A stretch of 35,281 nucleotides of DNA, from assembly GCA_016280855.1 (NCBI GenBank), contig JAEEHP010000134.1, forward strand, positions 1-35,281, read 5' to 3'. Origin of the DNA: Bacteroidaceae bacterium. Lineage in GTDB: Bacteria; Bacteroidota; Bacteroidia; Bacteroidales; Bacteroidaceae. Under the pieces are notes generated by a model. That model was given only the letters and a program-made list of their open reading frames with translations. It was not told the origin of the DNA and did not search any database. Within the stretch, counting starts at the first letter, position 1, and the number at the start of each line of letters is the position of its first letter. The position numbers were made by a program, and so were the translations under genes. This document shows positions 8,071-15,987 of this stretch, piece after piece.

Positions 8071-8154
8071 AGTGAAAAATGAAAGAATGAAAAATGAAAA
8101 ATAAATAGTGCGAAGGCAAAATCTTTAATCTTTCATCTCTAATCTCTAATCTTT
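8071..8154. repeat. Two short tandem arrays in the aroB-topB gap
   Basis: 8071-8105 contains loosely repeated AATGAAAA/AATGAAAG units. 8120-8154 is five exact 7-nt steps: AATCTTT, AATCTTT, CATCTCT, AATCTCT, AATCTTT. The second array lies just upstream of the topB -7 box and belongs to the same unit family as the array inside prmC. Confidence 0.7.
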
Positions 8155-8158
8155 TTCT

Positions 8159-8166
8159 TACCTTTG
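8159..8166 (+). promoter_or_regulatory. -7 box of topB
   Basis: TACCTTTG followed by C, 41 nt before the topB ATG. The -33 position falls in the heptamer array and has no TTG. Confidence 0.65.
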
Positions 8167-8206
8167 CGGCCAAAATAAGCAATGAATAACATTTGAAAGG
8201 AGCCAG

Positions 8207-10186
8207 ATGATCGTCTGTATAGCAGAAAAACCATCCGTGGCGCGGGACATCGGTAATGTCCTGGGGGCCACACACGACCGGGGCGGCTTCCTCGAAGGCA
8301 ACGGCTACCAGGTGACATGGACCTTCGGCCACCTGTGCGAGCTGAAGGAGCCGCACGAGTATTCACCGATGTGGAAGGCGTGGAGTCTGGCTCAGCTGCC
8401 GATGATTCCGCAACGTTTCGGCATCAAGCTGAAAGAGGACAAGGGCGTCGAGAAGCAGTTTGCCGTCATCGAGAAACTGATGCAAGCCGCCGACAGCATC
8501 ATCAACTGCGGCGATGCCGGGCAGGAAGGTGAGCTCATCCAACGATGGGTGATGCAGAAAGCCGGGGCAAAATGTCCGGTGCAGCGCCTGTGGATCAGCT
8601 CGCTCACTGAGGAGGCCATCCGCGAGGGATTCCAGACACTGAAGGACCAACGCGAATACCAAAGCCTCTACGAGGCAGGGCTCTGCCGTGCCATCGGCGA
8701 CTGGACACTCGGGATGAACGCCACACGACTGTACACCCTCAAATACGGCGTCAACCGCCAGGTGCTGAGCATCGGACGTGTGCAGACACCAACGTTGGCC
8801 CTCATCGTCAACCGTCAGCACGAGATCGACAACTTCAAGCCCGAGACCTATTGGGTGCTCTCGACGGTCTATCGCGAGACCACGTTCACCGCCGTCATGG
8901 AAGAGGGCGACCGCGGTTTCAAGAGTCAGGAGGAAGGCGAGAAGGCATTGGAAGCCATCCGCGAGCTGCCCTTCACCATCACCAATGTGGAGAAAAAAGC
9001 CGGCAAGGAGGCCGCGCCACGCCTCTTCGACCTCACCTCGCTGCAGGTGGAGTGCAACAAGAAGTTCGGTTTCTCGGCCGACCTCACCCTGCAGCTCATC
9101 CAGAGCCTCTACGAGAAGAAGGTGGCCACTTATCCGCGTGTCGATACGACCTACCTGCCCGATGATGTGTACCCCAAATGTCCGCAGATCTTAGCCTCCA
9201 TGACCCCTTACGCAGGGTTCATCCAGCCCCTGATGGCCGACGGCAAGAAGCTGCCCAAGACCAAGAAGGTGTTCGATGACACGAAGGTCACGGACCACCA
9301 TGCCATCATCCCGACCAGCGTACCCGTGACCACCGCCAACTTGAACGTCAATGAGAAGCGTGTCTATGACCTCATCGCGCGCCGTTTCATCGGCGCTTTC
9401 TACCCCGAATGCAAGTTCGAGCAGACGACCGTGACGGGCGAGGTGAGAGACCCATCCCCCGCCCTCCCTGTAAGGGAGGGAGCAGATACCTATGATAATG
9501 ACAAAGCGGATGCCGGCTCAGAACAAACCACTCCCTCCCTCACAGGGAGGGCAGGGGGTGGGTCTGTCTTCCGTGCCACTGGCAAGCGCATCATCGATCC
9601 TGCGTGGCGCGTGCTGTGGGAGAAGAAGAAAACGCCGGAGAATACAGAAAGACCGGAAAATCCGGAGAATCCGGACAATCCGGATAGCCCAGAAACGCCC
9701 CAGGACGAGGAGCGCACCCTGCCCGCCTTCCGCAAGGGCGAGAGCGGCCCGCATGTGCCCACCCTCACCGAGAAGCAGACGACACCGCCGAAGCCTTACA
9801 CCGAGGCTACGCTCCTCCGTGCCATGGAGACGGCAGGTAAGTTCGTCGAGGATGATGAGCTGCGCGATGCCCTCAAGGAGAACGGCATAGGACGCCCCTC
9901 CACACGTGCCGCCATCATCGAGACCCTCTTCAAACGCAACTATATCCGGCGCGTACGCAAGAGCCTTGCACCCACACCCACAGGCATCGAACTGATCGGT
10001 CTCATCCGCGAAGAGCTGCTCAAGAGCGCTGAGCTCACCGGCATCTGGGAGAAGAAGCTCCGACAGATTGAACGCCACGAGTACGACGCTGCCACCTTCA
10101 TCGCCGAATTGAAGCAGATGGTCACCGACATCGTTAACACCGTGATGCAGGACAATTCCAACCGTCGCGTACCCGTTGCACAATAA
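8207..10186 (+). CDS. topB: DNA topoisomerase III (type IA)
   Basis: This ATP-independent type IA topoisomerase passes single strands and decatenates DNA. The product is 659 aa. The N-terminal TOPRIM domain holds Glu7 (IAEKPSVARD) and the acidic motif GDAGQEGELIQR. The core carries SIGRVQTPTLALIV, and the active-site Tyr is expected at 309 in ATYPRVDTTYLP. The C-terminal part has GIGRPSTRAAIIETL. Two stretches look inserted: residues about 415-453, encoded by an inverted pair of REP-like palindromes, and residues about 477-497, encoded by a 9-nt tandem repeat giving PEN/PDN. Both keep the frame. The Bacteroidetes often carry several TopB paralogues, some on mobile elements, but nothing mobile is next to this one. 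porE follows 85 nt downstream. Confidence 0.93.
   Translation: MIVCIAEKPSVARDIGNVLGATHDRGGFLEGNGYQVTWTFGHLCELKEPHEYSPMWKAWSLAQLPMIPQRFGIKLKEDKGVEKQFAVIEKLMQAADSIINCGDAGQEGELIQRWVMQKAGAKCPVQRLWISSLTEEAIREGFQTLKDQREYQSLYEAGLCRAIGDWTLGMNATRLYTLKYGVNRQVLSIGRVQTPTLALIVNRQHEIDNFKPETYWVLSTVYRETTFTAVMEEGDRGFKSQEEGEKALEAIRELPFTITNVEKKAGKEAAPRLFDLTSLQVECNKKFGFSADLTLQLIQSLYEKKVATYPRVDTTYLPDDVYPKCPQILASMTPYAGFIQPLMADGKKLPKTKKVFDDTKVTDHHAIIPTSVPVTTANLNVNEKRVYDLIARRFIGAFYPECKFEQTTVTGEVRDPSPALPVREGADTYDNDKADAGSEQTTPSLTGRAGGGSVFRATGKRIIDPAWRVLWEKKKTPENTERPENPENPDNPDSPETPQDEERTLPAFRKGESGPHVPTLTEKQTTPPKPYTEATLLRAMETAGKFVEDDELRDALKENGIGRPSTRAAIIETLFKRNYIRRVRKSLAPTPTGIELIGLIREELLKSAELTGIWEKKLRQIERHEYDAATFIAELKQMVTDIVNTVMQDNSNRRVPVAQ
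9449..9564. repeat. Inverted pair of REP-like palindromes inside topB
   Basis: The left arm (9449-9482) runs GACCCATCCCCC then CCCTCCCTGTAAGGGAGGG. The right arm (9530-9564) is its inverted copy, ending GGGGGTGGGTC. The spacer is 47 nt. The whole unit is read through in frame by topB as residues about 415-453, between TVTGEV and VFRATGK, two segments that are close together in other type IA enzymes as I know them. Confidence 0.85.
9635..9697 (+). repeat. 9-nt in-frame tandem repeat in topB
   Basis: Seven 9-nt steps of the type CCGGANAAT (with diverged units) encode a Pro/Glu/Asp/Asn linker, residues about 477-497. A 9-nt unit keeps frame whatever the copy number, in contrast to the 7-nt arrays elsewhere in the window. 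Confidence 0.8.
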
Positions 10187-10215
10187 ATCGGGCGGATGTG
10201 CGTTATAAATATAAA

Positions 10216-10340
10216 GACCCACCCCCGACCCCTCCCGTGGAGGGAGGGGCGAATGTCCTCTTGAAAAACTAATGAATTTAATAAACCCTTCAACGCGCCA
10301 GCAACTCCCCTCCCTCTACGGGAGGGGCTGGGGGTGGGTC
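10216..10340. repeat. Inverted pair of REP-like palindromes between topB and porE
   Basis: The left arm (10216-10249) runs GACCCACCCCCGA then CCCCTCCCGTGGAGGGAGGGG. The right arm (10304-10340) is inverted, ending CTGGGGGTGGGTC. The spacer is 54 nt and contains the porE start codon (10272). The right arm is translated as residues about 11-23 of PorE. Confidence 0.85.
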
Positions 10341-12638
10341 TTCCTTTTCTTTCTCCTCCCCTTATTGCTTTCCTGCAACGCCGAGAGCGCGTTGAAGAAA
10401 GGTGATCAGTTCTACGCCCGTGGCGAATACTACGATGCAGCGTCCGAATACAAGACCGCCTACTCCAAGACCGCCATCAGGTTGCGCGACAAGCGTGGTG
10501 AGCGAGCGCTGAAGATGGCCGACTGCTACCGCCGTATCAACTACACGGCGAAGGCTATCGGTGCGTATCAGAACGGCATTCGCTACACCGAAAAGGCCAT
10601 GGCCGACCGCCACAAAGCTGAGGCCCAACGCCTCCAGGAGAAGGCTAAAGCTTCAGCGAAGAAGAAGCGCAACAAGAAAAAAGCCCAAGACGCCGACAGC
10701 ACCTCCGTAGCCTCGTCCGAAACAGCTCCCGACGAGGCAGCAACGTCCATCGCCATCGCCGACTCCATCGCCGAGGCTGCCATCCTCGATGCCACGCTCA
10801 AGCTCGCCCGCCTGCAACACAAGAACGGCGACTACAAGGCGGCCATCAAGAGTTACGAGAAATACATCGAGGACGCCCGCAACCTATATGCCCAGCACAC
10901 CGACATCTGTACACCGCAGAACGACACCATCGCCATCAACGGACTCATCGGCGCACGTCAAGCCACCATCCTCAAGAAGAAAGGCTCGCTATATACCGTG
11001 AAGAAAGAGCCACTGCTCAACTCGCGGCGCTCCGACTTCTCGCCAGCCCTCGTGGGCGACGACTGGGAACAGCTCTACTGGACCACCACACGTCCGCAGG
11101 CCACCGGCGAAGAGCTCAGCGGCATCACGGGAACCAAGTGTGCCGACGTCTTCTGGACCAAGAAGGACGAGAAAGGCAAATGGATACAGCCCGCCATCGT
11201 AGAGGGTGAGCTCAACTCCGAATTGGAGGAGGGTGTCTGCTGCTTCTCGCCCGACGGCAAGACGATGTACATCACGCGCTGCACCACTGACCCCGACTAC
11301 CCGCGCTACGCCCAGATCTTCACCTCGCAGCGTTCCGATGCCACATGGTCCAAACCGCAGGAGCTCAAGATCTCCAAGGACACCCTTTCCACCTTTGCCC
11401 ATCCCGCCGTATCGCCCGATGGCGACTGGCTTTACTTCGTCAGCGATATGCCAGGCGGCCACGGCGGCAAGGATATCTGGCGCATCAGCGTTGAAGGCAA
11501 GGTGCTTGGCGGCGTTGAGAATCTGCCTGCCCCCATCAATACGCCCGGCGACGAGATGTTCCCCACGTTCCGCCCCAACGGCGACCTTTACTTCTCCTCC
11601 GACGGTCACTCGGGCATGGGCGGTCTGGACCTGTTCATGGCGCGTGAGGACAGCGTCACCCACACATGGAGCATCACCCACCTGCCCTACCCCATGAACT
11701 CTGCCGGCGACGACTTCGGCATGACATTCGAAGGTTTGCACAACCAGGGTTACTTCGCCACCAACCGCGGCGACGGTCGCGGCTGGGATCATCTCATGAG
11801 TTTCTTCTGCCCCGAGGTGGTACAGAGCGTCAAGGGATGGGTCTATGAGAAGGACGGCTACGAGTTGCCCGCCGGACTCGTTCACATGATCGGCTCTGAC
11901 GGCACCAACCAGAAGCTCAGCGTCCGTGGCGACGGCTCGTTCGAAGTCGCTGTGCAACCGCACGTTGAATACCTGTTCCTCGGCACCTGCAAGGGTTTTC
12001 TCAACCACGTAGAGACCCTCACCGTAGATACCTCCAGCGTCAGCAAGGAGTACGTGCTGCAGTTCCCGCTGGCCTCTATCAGCGCACCTGTGCTCGTGCG
12101 CAACGTCTTCTATGAGTTCGACAGCGCAGCCCTGACCGACGACAGCACCGTGGCCCTCGACAGCCTCGTGGCACTGCTCAACGAGAACCCCAATGTGACC
12201 ATTGAGCTCAGTGCCCACTGCGACTACCGCGGCAACGATCAGTACAACGAACGATTGTCTCAGCGTCGTGCCGAGAGCGTAGTCAACTACCTCATCGAAC
12301 ACGGGATAGCCGCCGACCGTCTGACCCCGAAGGGTTATGGCGAGAGCAAGCCCAAGGTCGTCAAGCGGCGCATCGCCGAGTCCCATCCCTTCCTCCACGA
12401 GGGCGACACCCTCACGGAAACCTTCATCCGTGCGCTGCCCGCAGACAGTCTGCAGGAAGCTTGCAACGCCCTCAACCGCCGCACCGAATTCCGCGTGTTG
12501 CGCACCACCTACGGTCTCTTCGACCGCACATCTTTGTCTGCACCGAACTTAGAGGCGACAAAGGAGCAAGAAGAGAAAGAGGAGCAAGCGGAGAAAGCGG
12601 AAGCGGAGGAAGAAAAGCGAGAAGATACCAAGCAGTAA
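10272..12638 (+). CDS. porE: PorE-like lipoprotein (TPR - PD40 propeller - CRD - OmpA)
   Basis: A 788-aa outer-membrane lipoprotein with the architecture of the T9SS component PorE (P. gingivalis PG1058). Its signal peptide ends in the lipobox LLSC with Cys35. TPR-like helices span about 36-205 and are interrupted by a Lys-rich then Ala/Ser-rich linker (about 117-160). PD40/WD40-like propeller blades span about 253-513 (FSPDGKTMYIT, VSPDGDWLYFVS, FRPNGDLYFSSDG). A carboxypeptidase-regulatory-like sandwich spans about 517-603. An OmpA peptidoglycan-binding domain starts near 605 (VFYEFDSAAL, LSAHCDYRGN, LSQRRAESVVNYL). The tail is Glu/Lys-rich. Residues about 11-23, just before the hydrophobic core, come from a REP-like palindrome. 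PorE is proposed to anchor the T9SS to peptidoglycan. A non-T9SS OmpA lipoprotein of like layout is the alternative. Confidence 0.85.
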   Translation: MNLINPSTRQQLPSLYGRGWGWVFLFFLLPLLLSCNAESALKKGDQFYARGEYYDAASEYKTAYSKTAIRLRDKRGERALKMADCYRRINYTAKAIGAYQNGIRYTEKAMADRHKAEAQRLQEKAKASAKKKRNKKKAQDADSTSVASSETAPDEAATSIAIADSIAEAAILDATLKLARLQHKNGDYKAAIKSYEKYIEDARNLYAQHTDICTPQNDTIAINGLIGARQATILKKKGSLYTVKKEPLLNSRRSDFSPALVGDDWEQLYWTTTRPQATGEELSGITGTKCADVFWTKKDEKGKWIQPAIVEGELNSELEEGVCCFSPDGKTMYITRCTTDPDYPRYAQIFTSQRSDATWSKPQELKISKDTLSTFAHPAVSPDGDWLYFVSDMPGGHGGKDIWRISVEGKVLGGVENLPAPINTPGDEMFPTFRPNGDLYFSSDGHSGMGGLDLFMAREDSVTHTWSITHLPYPMNSAGDDFGMTFEGLHNQGYFATNRGDGRGWDHLMSFFCPEVVQSVKGWVYEKDGYELPAGLVHMIGSDGTNQKLSVRGDGSFEVAVQPHVEYLFLGTCKGFLNHVETLTVDTSSVSKEYVLQFPLASISAPVLVRNVFYEFDSAALTDDSTVALDSLVALLNENPNVTIELSAHCDYRGNDQYNERLSQRRAESVVNYLIEHGIAADRLTPKGYGESKPKVVKRRIAESHPFLHEGDTLTETFIRALPADSLQEACNALNRRTEFRVLRTTYGLFDRTSLSAPNLEATKEQEEKEEQAEKAEAEEEKREDTKQ

Positions 12639-12640
12639 TT

Positions 12641-13486
12641 TCAACGCTTAGCGCTCAGCATCCGAGGTTTACCGAATTGATCGTTGCGGAGCTGAACGTC
12701 GTTGTAGCCGTCATCCACAAACAGTTGACGAGTGGATGCCGCAAGTGCAGCATTGAGTTCCACCATGATGCGACCACCGGGCACGAGCACCTCGCGACCG
12801 ATGCGGGCTATGGCACGATAGAACAGCAGCGGGTCCTCGTCAGGAACGAAGAGTGCCAACGACGGCTCATGGTCTGTCACGGTAGCAGACATATCAACGG
12901 CCTCAGACTGACAGACATAGGGAGGATTGGAAACGATGCAGGAGATGAGAGGTGAGAGATGAGAGATTAAAACGTCATTTTGGACAAAGGTTACATTGGC
13001 GGCACCGAGGGCGGCGGCATTATGGCGTGCTACGTCGAGGGCAGCAGCGCTGATGTCAACGGCGGTGACACGGGCTGCGGGCAGCGCCAGAGCGAGAGAT
13101 ATGGCGATGCAACCGGAACCCGTGCAGAGATCTAGGATATGGCATGGCGAGGATGGAGAATTGGAGGCCAAGCATTCATCCATCGCCCAACGCGTTAACT
13201 CCTCAGTCTCAGGACGCGGGATGAGGACATCGGGGGTGACACAGAAGCGGTGACCGCAGAAGTCCGCGAAGCCAAGGACATATTGCACAGGTTCGCCCTG
13301 GATGAGGCGAGATGCAATTTTTTCGAATTCCGTGCGGTCGGTTGCAGATAATTGTGTATCTTTGCCGAGCAAAAGGTCAGTTTGGGAGAGGTGGAAACGC
13401 TCTTCCATCACCATCCTGACGATAGCCCGAGCCTCACCCGATCCATGGAGCGGGGTGAGTGCAGCGATGAGTTCACGATAATTCAT
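12641..13486 (-). CDS. prmC: Peptide chain release factor N5-glutamine methyltransferase
   Basis: Transfers a methyl group from SAM to the Gln of the GGQ motif of release factors RF1/RF2. The product is 281 aa. An N-terminal helical domain is followed by VLIPRPETEEL (88-97), the SAM motif DLCTGSGCIAISLA (119-132) and the signature NPPY (187-190). Residues about 173-183, right before IVSNPPYV, are encoded by four heptamers (12943-12970) replacing the usual segment, so part of the Rossmann fold edge is repeat-derived. The gene ends 2 nt from the porE stop, tail to tail. Its -7 box ends only 5 nt before the ATG, so the mRNA may be leaderless. Confidence 0.92.
   Translation of the reverse strand: MNYRELIAALTPLHGSGEARAIVRMVMEERFHLSQTDLLLGKDTQLSATDRTEFEKIASRLIQGEPVQYVLGFADFCGHRFCVTPDVLIPRPETEELTRWAMDECLASNSPSSPCHILDLCTGSGCIAISLALALPAARVTAVDISAAALDVARHNAAALGAANVTFVQNDVLISHLSPLISCIVSNPPYVCQSEAVDMSATVTDHEPSLALFVPDEDPLLFYRAIARIGREVLVPGGRIMVELNAALAASTRQLFVDDGYNDVQLRNDQFGKPRMLSAKR
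12943..12970. repeat. Heptamer array inside prmC
   Basis: Four 7-nt steps on the plus strand: AGATGAG, AGGTGAG, AGATGAG, AGATTAA; the coding strand reads CATCTCT-type units. This is the same unit family as 8120-8154. The 28 bp are translated as roughly LISHLSPLIS. Confidence 0.75.
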
Positions 13487-13490
13487 GGCG

Positions 13491-13498
13491 CAAAGGTA
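13491..13498 (-). promoter_or_regulatory. -7 box of prmC, touching the start codon
   Basis: TACCTTTG on the minus strand, followed by CGCC and then ATG at 13486. With a start site 4-7 nt after the box, the transcript would begin at or next to the ATG. Confidence 0.6.
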
Positions 13499-13504
13499 GT
13501 AAAA

Positions 13505-13539
13505 AGTTGAAAGATGAAAGTTGAAAGCTGAAAGTTTTT
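13505..13539. repeat. AGTTGAA heptamer array upstream of ribD
   Basis: Five steps: AGTTGAA, AGATGAA, AGTTGAA, AGCTGAA, AGTTTTT. It lies between the divergent prmC and ribD starts. A nearly identical array occurs at 29909-29936. Confidence 0.75.
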
Positions 13540-13563
13540 GTGAAAAAGATGAAAAAAGATATC

Positions 13564-14493
13564 ATGACAACGGACGAACGCTATATGAGCCGCTGCCTGC
13601 AGCTGGCACGCAACGGGGAGCTGACAACAGCGCCGAATCCGATGGTGGGGGCGGTGATCGTTCATGAGGGACGTATCATCGGCGAGGGCTGGCATCGCGA
13701 GTACGGCGGTCCCCATGCCGAGGTGAATGCCGTACGATCGGTGCGCCCAGAGGACGAGTGCCTGCTCCGCGAGGCAACCATCTACGTGAGCTTAGAGCCC
13801 TGTTCGCACTGGGGCAAAACGCCACCCTGTGCTGAGCTGCTGGTGGAGAAAGGTTTCCGCAGGGTGGTCGTAGGCACGGGCGACCCCAACGAAAAGGTTT
13901 GCGGCCGCGGGATTAAGCGTCTGCGCGAGGCGGGTGCCGAGGTGGTGGTCGGCGTGTTGGAAGAAGAATGCAAGTGGCTGAATCGCAAGTTCTTCATGCA
14001 ACAGACGCAGCATCGCCCGTGGATTACGCTGAAATGGGCAGAAAGTGCCGACGGATTCATCGACCGCTGCCGCGAAAGTTTAGAGAAAGACGGACCCGCC
14101 ATGAAGTTCTCAACGCCATGGACACAGATGCTCGTGCACCGACTGCGAGCCACGCACGAAGCGATACTCGTAGGCCGCCGCACATGGGAGCTGGATCAGC
14201 CCACCCTGACCACGAGGCTATGGCCGGGCAAGAGCCCGAAGCGATTCGTGCTGACGACAAAGACGAGCGACGATGCGGCGCAAGCCACTTTCATTTCACA
14301 TCTCTCGGCGCTCAACGACCTACAGTCTCTTTTGGTCGAAGGCGGTGCCCAAACCCTGCAATCGTTCATCGATGCCGACCTGTGGGACGAGGCGTATATC
14401 GAACGCTCAGACATCGTTTTAGGCAGCGGCATTAAGGCCCCGGAAATCAAAACAGACCCTAAAGGACGGCCTATACACGTTAATTTTGCCTAA
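13564..14493 (+). CDS. ribD: Bifunctional riboflavin deaminase/reductase RibD
   Basis: Converts the pyrimidine product of GTP cyclohydrolase II by deamination and then side-chain reduction in riboflavin synthesis. The product is about 309 aa from this ATG. The deaminase domain (about 1-140) shows APNPMVGAVIV, the zinc ligand His in GPHAEVNA and the two Cys of EPCSHWGKTPPCAELL. The reductase domain (about 145-309) shows WITLKWAESADGFI, ATHEAILVGRRTWELDQPTLTTR and LLVEGGAQTLQSFI. The start is uncertain: ATG at 13549 and GTG at 13540 are in the same frame. I prefer MTTDERYM because family similarity begins there. Other riboflavin genes are not present in the window. Confidence 0.92.
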   Translation: MTTDERYMSRCLQLARNGELTTAPNPMVGAVIVHEGRIIGEGWHREYGGPHAEVNAVRSVRPEDECLLREATIYVSLEPCSHWGKTPPCAELLVEKGFRRVVVGTGDPNEKVCGRGIKRLREAGAEVVVGVLEEECKWLNRKFFMQQTQHRPWITLKWAESADGFIDRCRESLEKDGPAMKFSTPWTQMLVHRLRATHEAILVGRRTWELDQPTLTTRLWPGKSPKRFVLTTKTSDDAAQATFISHLSALNDLQSLLVEGGAQTLQSFIDADLWDEAYIERSDIVLGSGIKAPEIKTDPKGRPIHVNFA

Positions 14494-14553
14494 TTAGAGG
14501 GTTAAAAAGGCTTTTTTAAGACGCTTATATTTTCTTCGCGCGATAAAAAGATG

Positions 14554-14561
14554 TACTTTTG
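14554..14561 (+). promoter_or_regulatory. -7 box upstream of the envelope cluster
   Basis: TACTTTTG followed by C, 29 nt before the ATG of the DUF6242 lipoprotein. It may drive the whole plus-strand run up to murI, since gaps inside the run are short. No clear -33 TTG is seen. Confidence 0.6.
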
Positions 14562-14590
14562 CAGTCGCTTTTAACCCGAACGAGATAAAA

Positions 14591-15973
14591 ATGAAGAGAC
14601 TCTTCTATACTTTCGTGCTACTGACAGCCATGGCCGCAACCTTCGTGGCCTGCTCCAAAGGCGACAAAGTGGAGCTCACAAGTCACTGCTTCATCACCAA
14701 CTTCAAGGTGACGGCGCTCAAACGTACTGTCCACACAAAAAGCTCGACTGGAGTGGACAGCACCTATTACACCATCACCAATGCCTCAGCAGTACGTTTC
14801 GCGATAGACCATCGTGCCGGCACCATCACCAACGTGGACATGTTGCCGACCGGATCGATACTTGATGCCGTGCTGGTGACAGTGTCCGCACAGGGTACTG
14901 CCGCATACGCCAGCATCTCGGACACGACCTCCTGGACCGTACACACCGAGAAGGACAGCATCAATTTCACCGAACCCGTAATTTTCCGCGTCATGGCCAC
15001 CGACGGCAAGAGCTATCGCGACTACCGCGTCACGCTGAACGTCCGCGACAACAACGCCGATGGCTTCACGTGGACCAAGATCTGTCCCATTGACGGCTTT
15101 GCCGACAAGACCGCAGCCAAGTTGCTGATCCACGAGGCTCAAGGTCAAGACAGCGACCGTCCCACGCTGTTCAGTCAAACGGCAACGGGCGAGAACTACG
15201 TCAGCTTCCCCACCGGCCACCACGCAATCAGTCCCTTCCCCACAAGCTGGGAGACCGTGCCTTGTGAAGGGTTGACAGCCGGCAGGGTGGAATCAGCCGT
15301 AAGCTTCGACCATCAGCTGTGGATGAGCAACGATGCAGGCCAGGTCTATCGTTCGGAAGATGGCCGCAGGTGGACGCTTCAGCCTCAAAGCGACGACAAG
15401 CAGGTCGCCCTCTTCGCGGCCTCGGAGACGGCGCTCTATGCCGTAGTGTCAGCTGATGGTGCTACTACGACAGCCATGTCCCAAGACGGCACAAACTGGC
15501 AACCCACGCCAAACTCAGAGCTCCCTTTCAGACGCGTTTCCGCTGCCATAGCCTACGCACAGAACAATGGCAACCACCGCGTACTCGCGTTGTCCGATGC
15601 CTTCGACGATGCCAGCGACAAACCGCTGTTCGTATGGAGCCTGCTCGAAGGCCACAACGAGCCTTGGATTGCCTTCAACGATCAGACTGCGGAATATCCC
15701 CTGCCGCGCTGGCAACACCCCGTCGTCACAACCTACAACGGTTGGCTCATGGCGATGGGCGATGCAGACCGAGCCGGAAAGCATAAAGCCCTCGATGTGC
15801 TCTACATCAGCCACGACAACGGCCTCAACTGGAAGGAAAATGCCTATCTCTCCACGCCCGCTGAACTCGTGGGCAAAGCTGGAGCCATTACCGCTGTCGG
15901 CTCAGACCAATACGTATGGATCATTGCTGACAATCAGCTCTGGGCGCTGTCCTACAACAGCTACGGCGAATAA
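14591..15973 (+). CDS. DUF6242-like lipoprotein with beta-propeller
   Basis: A 460-aa lipoprotein: signal peptide with lipobox FVAC and Cys21. The N-terminal third (about 30-155) is an all-beta module ending in DGKSYRDYRVTLNV, as in Bacteroidetes DUF6242 proteins. The rest, from about 160, resembles a sialidase/BNR-like propeller (LWMSNDAGQVYRSEDGRRWT, VLYISHDNGLNWKENAYLS). No catalytic residues are recognisable. The role is unknown. It sits 14 nt upstream of porG and is probably cotranscribed with it, which makes an outer-membrane or T9SS-linked function possible. The family name is from memory of the pattern, not from a search. Confidence 0.75.
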   Translation: MKRLFYTFVLLTAMAATFVACSKGDKVELTSHCFITNFKVTALKRTVHTKSSTGVDSTYYTITNASAVRFAIDHRAGTITNVDMLPTGSILDAVLVTVSAQGTAAYASISDTTSWTVHTEKDSINFTEPVIFRVMATDGKSYRDYRVTLNVRDNNADGFTWTKICPIDGFADKTAAKLLIHEAQGQDSDRPTLFSQTATGENYVSFPTGHHAISPFPTSWETVPCEGLTAGRVESAVSFDHQLWMSNDAGQVYRSEDGRRWTLQPQSDDKQVALFAASETALYAVVSADGATTTAMSQDGTNWQPTPNSELPFRRVSAAIAYAQNNGNHRVLALSDAFDDASDKPLFVWSLLEGHNEPWIAFNDQTAEYPLPRWQHPVVTTYNGWLMAMGDADRAGKHKALDVLYISHDNGLNWKENAYLSTPAELVGKAGAITAVGSDQYVWIIADNQLWALSYNSYGE

Positions 15974-15987
15974 GATCAGAACGCTCC

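Noticed and set aside
14285..14320. RibD segment TFISHLSALNDL as another heptamer insertion like that in PrmC
   Set aside because: The peptide looks alike, but the DNA shows no 7-nt periodicity.
14488..14516. Terminator after ribD (GCCT, 14 nt, AGGC, T-run)
   Set aside because: The stem is only 4 bp, too weak to call.
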